A stretch of DNA of 64,000 bases from assembly GCA_907163345.1 (NCBI GenBank), contig CAJQUN010000467.1, forward strand, positions 248,001 to 312,000, read 5' to 3'. This DNA is from Haberlea rhodopensis (taxonomy: Eukaryota > Streptophyta > Magnoliopsida > Lamiales > Gesneriaceae). This document shows, piece by piece, positions 56,889-64,000 of this stretch. The notes below the pieces were generated by a model that was not told the origin of the DNA, made no database searches, and saw nothing but the letters and a program-made list of their open reading frames with translations. How positions within the stretch are numbered: position 1 is the stretch's first letter; each line of letters begins with the position of its first letter. The position numbers and the translations under genes were made by a program.

Positions 56889-58311
56889 CTAGGGATGATA
56901 TGCTGTGCTCAACCTTAACTCTGTACCTAGAGCTGACTGAAGACCTTCCCAGAAGTGAGATGTAAACCGCGGATCTCGATCAGACACAATCGAAACAGGG
57001 ATCCCATGTAGTCTCACCACATCTCTGACATATAACTGTGCCATCCTCAAGTACGTGAAGGTCATACAGTAGGGAATGAAATGAGCACTCTTAGTCAATC
57101 TGTCAACGACTACCCATATAGCATCAAAACCCGAAACAGTCCTTGGTAAGTGGGTCACGAAATCCGTAGACACGTGCTGCCACTTCCACTCGGGTATCTC
57201 CAAACTCCTTAGCTCACCACCGGGCCTCTGCCTCTCAGCCTTCACCTGCTGACAAATCAAACAGCGCTTGACGAGTGAAGTAACATCCTGTTTCATTCGC
57301 CTCCACCAGAACTGGCTGCATAAATCCTTATACATCTTCTTCCCGCCCGGGTGGATACTCATCCTGCTGCAATGAGCTCGCTGCGATATACCCTGTCGCA
57401 ACTCGGGTGTATCTGGAACCACCCATCTATCGCCAAGCCTCAGAGAACCATCCCCAGCTACTCTGAATCTCGATGGCTGACCTGAATGAACCACTGACAT
57501 CCATCTCTGAACCTCTGCGTCGGTCCCCTGAGCCTTCCTGATGTGTTCGTAAATGATTGGCTCAGCTAGCAAGGTCAATACCTGTACTGGTGAAGTAGAT
57601 ACATCATAATCAAACCCCAACTGGCAGTAGGAGCCCAACATAGCTGATAGACACATGGCATCCTCTGCTGTGCTCCTCACCTTCCGACTCAAAGCGCCAG
57701 CTGTCAAGTTTGCTTTTCCCGGATGGTATTCGATTTCACAGTCGTAGTCCTTCAGCAGGTCCATCCATCTCCTCTGCCTCATATTCAGCTCAGCCTGTGT
57801 AAACAAGAACATCAGGATCTTGTGATCAGTGAAGATGGTAAATGAGGTACCATATAAGTAGTGTCGCCATATCTTCAAGGCAAACACTATAGCCGCTAAC
57901 TCCAAATCATGGACTGGATACCTCGTCTCGTGTGGCTTTAACTGCCTAGAAGCATAAGCCACTACATGTCTGTCCTGCATCAGTACGCATCCTAGGCCCT
58001 GCAGCGATGCGTCAGTATAAAGAACAAATCCTTTGTTCTCCCTGGGAATCACCAAAACTGGTGCAGTAGTCAGTCTGTGCTTTAATTCCCGGAAACTCTG
58101 GTCACAATCCTCTGACCAACGGAATGGGACTCCCTTCTGAGTCAGCTGCGTAAGTGGTTTGGCGATCTTTGAGAAACCCACGACGAAACGTCGGTAATAG
58201 CCAGCCAAACCAAGAAAACTTCGAATCTCACTGACTGAAGTAGGGGCGGACCAATCCATAACTGCCTCAATCTTCTTGGGATCTACTGATATCCCTTCTC
58301 GAGAGATAATG
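56889..58311 (-). pseudogene. Gypsy A' RT end, RNase H, integrase N-terminal half
   Basis: Open from the element B junction to 56889. It has RT thumb (MDWSAPTSVSEIRSFLG), RNase H (LYTDASLQGLG, intact RQLKPHETRYPVHDLELAA where A is frameshifted), the zinc region (HCSRMSIHPGGKK, CLICQQVKAERQ) and the integrase core through SDRDPRFTSHFWEGL to AYHP, then the stop. This stretch is better preserved than in A. Confidence 0.92.
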
Positions 58312-58800
58312 TGTGGGGTCTTCCCACCTTAACAGTGTTTTAGAGACATAAGAAGGACTAATCATGCATTAATAACATCTTAGGGTTCTAGTTGTTACAT
58401 GAGCTAACAGAATTACAGGTCAAATAAAACTTCAAGCTTATTAGTTACATTCCCATAATGAATGTTAACATGTTAGATTTATACTACTCCTACAGTAGAT
58501 ACTAAACAGAAGCTGAATCCTACACGTTCCTGTGTTCCTCGTAGCTCACTGCTCAACCCGAACCCCTTAGTCTTTTAGTCCAAAAGCGTACCTACAGGAA
58601 AAACCCATCATGAGCATGTACATCATTACTTAACATCATAAGGCAATGGCATATAAATAAATGCATGAAAATAATTGGTAACGTATACTTCCTGGTTAAT
58701 CGCATTAACCCTCTTTGGGTGTCCCTGTTTCATAGTCATGCATAAAATCATAAATTCTTGACATGAATGATTAAAATCATCATCTTATAAATATTATCAT

Positions 58801-59040
58801 CTTATAACATCATCATCATATAAGCATCATCATCTTGTAATTATCATTATCTTATAACATCATCATCATATAAGCATCATCATCTTGTAATTATCATTTT
58901 CTTATAACATCATCATCATATAAGCATCATCATCTTGTAATTATCATTATCTTATAACATCATCATCATATAAGTATCATCATCTTGTAATTATCATTAT
59001 CTTATAACATCATCATCATATAAGAATCATCATATTATAG
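58801..59040. repeat. 50-bp tandem array in gypsy B LTR
   Basis: Units start CTTATAACATCATCATCATA at 58801, 58851, 58901, 58951 and 59001. Within each, CTTATA pairs with TATAAG around a 12-nt ACATCATCATCA-type loop. The array begins again at 63951 in the right LTR as the window ends. Confidence 0.93.
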
Positions 59041-59213
59041 CATCATCATCTTGTAGCATCATCATCTTATCTTGTAGCATCATCATCTTATAGCATCATC
59101 ATCTTATAACATCATAACAAAATATAACAGTAAATGTACGACATCTTAGTTAAGTGAACATGCTGGTTATTCGTTACCTTCTTCTTGTTGTTCCTGATCA
59201 TAATCATGCATAT

Positions 59214-59400
59214 GGGCATCTTACCCTGTGGCATCTTACCACATTATAAACATCGCATGACCTCTTACCATGTGGGGCATCTTACCCCGTGGCATCTTAC
59301 CACAAATAAACATCGCATGGCCTCTTACCATGTGGGGCATCTTACCCCGTGGCATCTTACCACAAATAAACATCGCATGGCCTCTTACCATGTGGGGCAT
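59214..59400 (-). repeat. Hairpin array with constant CATCTTA loop, 60-bp units
   Basis: Stems around the same 7-nt loop CATCTTA or CCTCTTA: GGG/CCC (59214-59226), TGTGG/CCACA (59227-59243), GGGG/CCCC (59274-59288), GTGG/CCAC (59289-59303) and CATGG/CCATG (59316-59332). The last three repeat in the following 60-bp unit. Five different stems share one loop. Confidence 0.88.
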
Positions 59401-59627
59401 CTTACCACATTAAACATTGCATCACATCATCATATAAACATCGTATAAACATCATCGTATAAACATCGTATAAATATCATCATATAAACATCGTATAAAC
59501 ATCATCGTATAAACATCGTATAGACATCATCATATAAACATCGTATAAACATCATCATTTCATCGTATATATTCATGCGATAAATACATAGTCATAGTGT
59601 TGGGATGTGTTTTACCGTCCGATGCCC

Positions 59628-59644
59628 GTACGTCTCTTACGTAC
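59628..59644. repeat. GTACGT-CTCTT-ACGTAC stem in gypsy B LTR
   Basis: Perfect 6-bp stem, 5-nt loop, followed by CTTTT. It is the counterpart of the stems in the A and C LTRs. Confidence 0.85.
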
Positions 59645-60227
59645 CTTTTCAAAAGGAGGAGGAGTCAACATACTTATCTCCTTGATTGTGCTGTTACCTG
59701 GGGTGGCTCCCTTTTGCTCCTCTTTTTGTAAGGTTTTGAACACCTTCTCACCAGCCTTCTCCTTGCCTAATTGCAGCTTGTCTGGACGAAAATGGAGGGG
59801 GAAGAGAAGGAGGAGGATTGATTGGGAGGTGGAGTAAGAAAGGGAGAAGGAGGCATGGGCTGTGCCAGTGGAGGGAATGGGTTGGCCTAGTGGGGGTTGA
59901 GGTGGCCGAGTAGGGGGGGTGGTGAGGGTTGGGGCGGTCATGTGGTGTTTAATTGTGTCCTGGTATTTAGTACGATGTATTAAAATATCCTCACTCGATA
60001 TTTAACAACTTTATTTAATTAATACATCCTCTAAAACACCCAACATGCCCCCTATATCATATCATCACATCATAAGTATTATCCCCCAAATTAAATACAC
60101 CACAACCCTTAAACACATCATAATTCATCATCGTAGCACATAATCATATCACATTTCGGGGGTATTACATTACTCCCCTACTTATAAGATTTTGTCCTCG
60201 AAATCCACATGCATCATCATGTCGAAA

Positions 60228-61145
60228 CTAAACATAAAAACATACCATAGAATAGTTCCGGATATTGCTGCACCATATGCCGTTCCGTCTCCCATGTAGC
60301 CTCCTCGACACCCAGACGATCCACTGAACTTTGACCATTGGTATAACTTTACTTCGTAGTTTGCGATCCTCTCGATCCAGAATTCTGATTGGTCGTTCTA
60401 CGTAGGACACATCTGAGTCTAACTGAACTTCTATAGGCTGTAAGACATGAGACGGGTCTGGCTCATACTTCCATAACATGGAGACATGGAAAACATCATG
60501 TATGCCAGACAAGGATGGCGGTAAAGCCAAGCGATATGCCAAAGTACCGATTCGCTGCAACACTTCATATGGTCCGACATACCTTGGAGATAACTTCCCT
60601 CGCATCCCAAAACGAACCACACCACTGAAGGGCGAGATCTTTAAGAAGACCCTGTCTCCTAACTGGAATTCCAGCGGTCGTCGCCGCTTATTGGCATAGG
60701 TTGCTTGCCTATCCTGGGTTGCTTTCATCTTTTGGCGTATCATCTTAATCTTTTCTTCCATGTCCTTTATCATATCCGGTCCTCCGACCGCTTTGCTAGT
60801 CAAGTGCTCCCAATACAGCGGTGATCTACATCGTCGTCCATACAGAGCTTCAAAAGGAGCCATTTGGATGCTCGTCTTATAGCTGTTAATACAGGAGAAC
60901 TCCATCATTGGCACCGAATCTCGCCACGGAGTATCAAACTCCAAAATACATGCCCTCAACATGTCTTCGAGCGTCTGAATGGTACGCTCTGTTTGGCCGT
61001 CTGTCTGAGGGTGATAGGCCGTACTCAGTCTTACCTCTGTGCCCAAAGCTGTCTGGAGACCCTCCCAGAAATGTGAAGTGAACCTTGGGTCTCTGTCAGA
61101 CATAATCGAGACTGGAACTTCATGCAACCTCACCACATCCCACAC
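60228..61145 (-). pseudogene. Gypsy B integrase C-terminal half and chromodomain
   Basis: A 305-codon frame: VRLHEVPVSIMSDRDPRF, HPQTDGQTERTIQTLED, GDRVFLKISPFSGVVRF, GPYEVLQ, FHVSMLWKYEPDPS and a chromodomain start (VERPIRILDRE, MVKVQW). The latter is frameshifted after VQW. A TAG sits directly upstream (near 61147). Confidence 0.92.
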
Positions 61146-61797
61146 CTATGATTGGGCCATCTTTAGATACGTAAAAGTCATACAGTAGGGGATGAAGTGA
61201 GCTACCTTCGTTAGCCTATCCATGATCACCCAGATCGCATCAAATCCAGAGTCCGTCCTTGGTAAGTGGGTCACAAAGTCCATAATGACATGCCTCCACT
61301 TCCACTTAGGTACCTTCAAGCTCTTCAGCTCGCCACCAGGCCTCTGCCTTTCTGCCTTTACCTATTGGCAGATCAAACATCCTTTAACGAAAGCGATCAC
61401 AGCGTACTTCATGCGTCTCCACCAGAACTGACCACTTAGGTCCTTATACATTTTCCTTCCTCCTGGGTGGATAATGAACTGACTACTATGAGCCCGTTCC
61501 GATATTCCTTTAAGAAACTACGGCGTATCCGGGACTACCCATCGGTTGCCCAGCCTCAAGGAATCATCTTCTGCCATTCTGAACTTTGATGGCTGTCCTC
61601 GAAGTACTAAAAACGACCACCTCTAAACCTCATCATCTGACCTCTGGGCTTTCCTAATAGCCTCAAATATGTCTGGCTCAGCCAACAAGGTCGACACTCG
61701 CACCGGCGACGTGTCCACATCAAAATCATAGCCCAAATGGCAACAAGAGGTCATCATAGCTGATAAATTCATGACATCCAACTTCCTTGTCGCATAT
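61146..61797 (-). pseudogene. Gypsy B integrase N-terminal region, heavily decayed
   Basis: Homologous to the integrase zinc region and core of A by word order on the minus strand ('ttggtaagtgggtcac', 'ccaccagaactg'), but with several stops and shifts; no long frame remains. The RNase H-integrase linker around 61770 is partly deleted. Confidence 0.8.
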
Positions 61798-62571
61798 TCA
61801 TCTCAGCCTGTGTGAACAAAACTCCAGGCTCTTATGGTCCGTGTAGATGGTAAACGACGTACCATGCAAGTAATGCCTATGCCTCCAAATCTTCAAAGCA
61901 AGTATAACGGCTGGCAGCTCCAAATCATGGACTGGGTACCCATCCTCATGTGGTTGCAACCGCCTCGATGCATAAGCCACCACATGCTTATTTTGCATCA
62001 ACACACAGCCCAAACCCTGCAGTGATGCATTCGTGTACAAGGCATCCCTCTTATTCTTAGAAGGAATCACCAACATAGGTGTCGTAGTCAAACGACGCTT
62101 CAATTCTTGGAAGCTTTCCTCACAAGCTTCGGACCAATAGAACGACGTTCCTTTCTGAGTCAACTGTGCCAGGGGTCTGGCAATACCTAAGGATCTGGAG
62201 TACTGTTCCCAAGTGCTTCACGTGTCCCTCTTCAGTTCGAGAGTAAATAAGCATATCGTTCATGAAAACTATGACGAACTGATCCAAACATGGTTGGAGC
62301 ACCCTGTTCATCAGGCTCATAAAATAACTGGGGCATTCGTCGCCCTAAAAGGCATGACTAAGAATCCGTAGTGCCCATATCTAGTTCTGGAAGCTGTCTT
62401 CTGTACATCATCCTCTTGAACTAGAATCTGATGATACTCCGACCTCAGATCGATCTTACTGTAGAGCCTCGTACTCTGCATTTGATCAAACCAATCATCA
62501 ATCCCCGGAAGCGGATACTTATTCTTCATCATGGTTTTGTTCAGTTGTCTGGAATCGATGCACAGCCGCAT
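61798..62571 (-). pseudogene. Gypsy B RT and RNase H, with deletion
   Basis: Three frames: 62317-62571 (RLCIDSRQLNKTMMKN, YSKIDLRSEYHQILV), 62120-62320 (QFVIVFMNDMLIYSRT, where the RT active-site FIDD is changed to FMND) and 61798-62163 (RNase H, LYTNASLQGLGCVLMQ, with Asp to Asn). About 0.2 kb of the RT thumb is missing near 62185. The enzyme would be inactive. Confidence 0.9.
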
Positions 62572-62610
62572 CGAACCATCTTTCTTCTTAACAAATAAAA
62601 CTGGTGCACC

Positions 62611-63311
62611 TCAGGGCGATACGCTAAGGCGTATATAGCCCTTGTCAAGGAGCTCCTGCAACTGAACATTTAACTCCTTTTTGCTCCGTTGGTGCCATCC
62701 TATACGGGGCACGAGAAATGGTAGACGTTCCTGGTAGTAACTTATTCCCAAACTCGACCTCTCTCGTCGGTGGGAATCCGGGAATCTCTTCCGGAGATAC
62801 ATCAGGAAACACCGCCACTACGGGCACATCCTCGACCTCTAACTCTTTCCTCTTCTCAGTACTCTCAGTACTATCAACAGCATAGATGAGATATCCTTTA
62901 TGGTCTCGTTCCAATAATTGCGCCATCTTGACAGCAGATATTAACGGAATTCTTGAACGGGAACCATCCCAATAGAATGTCCATTGGACTCCCATATCAG
63001 ACCTGAATTGGACAGTCCTTGTCTGCAGTCCACAACTGCCTGATACTTGTTCAGCACATCGATGCCCACAATTCGAAGTCTGGCATTCCCAGAACAATCA
63101 AGTCTGTCCTCAGCTCGTTGCCCTCAAAATAAATGAGGCCGTCATAAACAATCTGATCAGTTATCAAACTTCTTCCAGCGGGGGTCGAGACTACAAGAGG
63201 CATGGGCGACGGAGAAGTGCATATGAAATCGCATCGCTTACTTCTGCATTTGCTGCTATGCTGCAACACAAGGGTTAACAACAATACCCAAAAGCAGTTC
63301 ATATAAAGCAC
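62611..63311 (-). pseudogene. Gypsy B protease remnant and connector
   Basis: Frames 63051-63311 (STPAGRSLITDQIVYDGLIY, homologous to the second half of the A protease), 62645-63097 and 62611-62802 (DVSPEEIPGFPPTREVEF, APYRMAP). The DTGAS catalytic segment is absent, because the deletion that removed gag also took the start of protease near 63235. Confidence 0.88.
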
Positions 63312-63465
63312 ATCGTTAGAAAATTAAACATATTAGCATAACATAGGAACTTCATATGCAACATACATATAAAACATGTCCAAAAGTAAGCACCTAGCCA
63401 ACTTATTGCTAAGGCTACCCTTCACTCATTCCCGAGTTATCTAACCACTGCTTTGATACCACTAA
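63312..63465 (-). other. Gypsy B leader
   Basis: Non-coding. It matches the gypsy A leader on both sides of the A solo LTR ('aagggttaacaacaatacc', 'cacctagccaactt'), showing the uninterrupted state. Primer binding site at 63450-63461. Confidence 0.85.
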
Positions 63466-64000
63466 TGTGGGGTCTTCCCACCTTAACAGTGTTTTAGAGA
63501 CATAAGAAGGACTAATCATGCATTAATAACATCTTAGGGTTCTAGTTGTTACATGAGCTAACAGAATTACAGGTCAAATAAAACTTCAAGCTTATTAGTT
63601 ACATTCCCATAATGAATGTTAACATGTTAGATTTATACTACTCCTACAGTAGATACTAAACAGAAGCTGAATCCTACACGTTCCTGTGTTCCTCGTAGCT
63701 CACTGCTCAACCCGAACCCCTTAGTCTTTTAGTCCAAAAGCGTACCTACAGGAACAACCCATCATGAGCATGTACATCATTACTTAACATCATAAGGCAA
63801 TGGCATATAAATAAATGCATGAAAATAATTGGTAACGTATACTTCCTGGTTAATCGCATTAACCCTCTTTGGTTGTCCCTGTTTCATAGTCATGCATAAA
63901 ATCATAAATTCTTGACATGAATGATTAAAATCATCATTTTATAAATATTATCATCTTATAACATCATCATCATATAAGCATCATCATCTTGTAATTATCA
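63466..64000 (-). repeat. Gypsy B 5' LTR (right), partial
   Basis: The first 535 bp on the plus strand, starting TGTGGGGTCTTCCC. It differs from the left LTR at about three positions. It reaches the 50-bp array at 63951 and leaves the window. Confidence 0.93.

Larger units (their letters stand above)
56075..58311 (-). mobile_element. Gypsy A': second internal domain, truncated by element B
   Basis: The same internal sequence as A from the purine tract back to RT, where element B is inserted within the phrase 'gagataatg'. It retains part of RT, RNase H, integrase and chromodomain. Similarity to A is high, with different lesions. Confidence 0.93.
58312..60169 (-). repeat. Gypsy B 3' LTR (left)
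   Basis: 1858 bp, ends GGGGGTATTACA. It contains the 50-bp tandem array (58801-59040), the hairpin array with CATCTTA loops (59214-59400), the GTACGT-CTCTT-ACGTAC stem (59628-59644) and a strongly G-rich plus strand near 59890-59937. Confidence 0.92.
58312..64000 (-). mobile_element. Gypsy element B, gag-less, inserted in A'
   Basis: Left (3') LTR 58312-60169 and the first 535 bp of the right (5') LTR from 63466, both starting TGTGGGGTC. The interior of 3.3 kb holds decayed protease, RT, RNase H, integrase and chromodomain but no gag. The primer binding site at 63450-63461 reads TGGTATCAAAGC on the minus strand (one change from the usual form). The visible LTR overlap differs at about three positions. 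It continues beyond the window, so the target duplication cannot be checked. Confidence 0.93.

Overview
This is a nuclear plant DNA window, almost certainly from a eudicot. It holds one host gene, a 15-exon sucrose synthase, in a small gene island of about 12.6 kb (15176-27738). Most of the remaining DNA is LTR retrotransposon, much of it nested. There is no prokaryotic, organellar, rRNA or tRNA signal. Amino-acid motifs and splice junctions point to a sucrose synthase of the SUS2/SUS3 type; species cannot be fixed from the sequence.

Layout. 1-6276: AT-rich intergenic DNA with decayed LTR, SINE and copia-LTR relics and microsatellites. 6282-15175: element C, a complete non-coding LTR retrotransposon on the minus strand, with TSD TAAGT and two 2.4-2.5 kb LTRs. 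15176-18837: intergenic and promoter side of the gene, with an LTR relic and a Helitron-like piece. 18838-25315: the sucrose synthase gene (+). Its second intron carries a truncated copia element that is itself interrupted by a 208-bp hAT MITE. 25316-27738: downstream AT-rich DNA with MITE, CACTA and Helitron-like relics. 27739-44964: copia element 1 (+), split by copia element 2 (minus, 33475-42340, TSD GTATG). 44965-58311: chromovirus-type gypsy element A (minus) in tandem with a second truncated internal domain A', sharing one LTR. A carries a solo LTR (51927-53600, TSD AGTAT) in its leader. 58312-64000: gypsy element B (minus), gag-less and decayed, running off the window end.

Order of events inferred from nesting: copia 1 came first. 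Copia 2 then jumped into its pol, and gypsy A into its 3' LTR. The solo-LTR parent entered the leader of A, and B entered A'. No retroelement here has an intact reading frame set; all have stops, frameshifts or deletions.

The most unusual structure is in the LTRs and leaders. Elements C, A and B each carry arrays of short hairpins in which the loop is constant while the stem changes on both sides in a compensatory way. The arms repeat at about 30-bp steps or as 50-60 bp higher units. In all three families the LTR array lies beside a GTACGT...ACGTAC stem. A second unexplained signal is a quartet of CGATCGATCG-type palindromes. Pairs are spaced 21-22 bp and pairs lie 65-72 bp apart in four of the five distinct sets, which sit in otherwise dissimilar LTR-like sequences.
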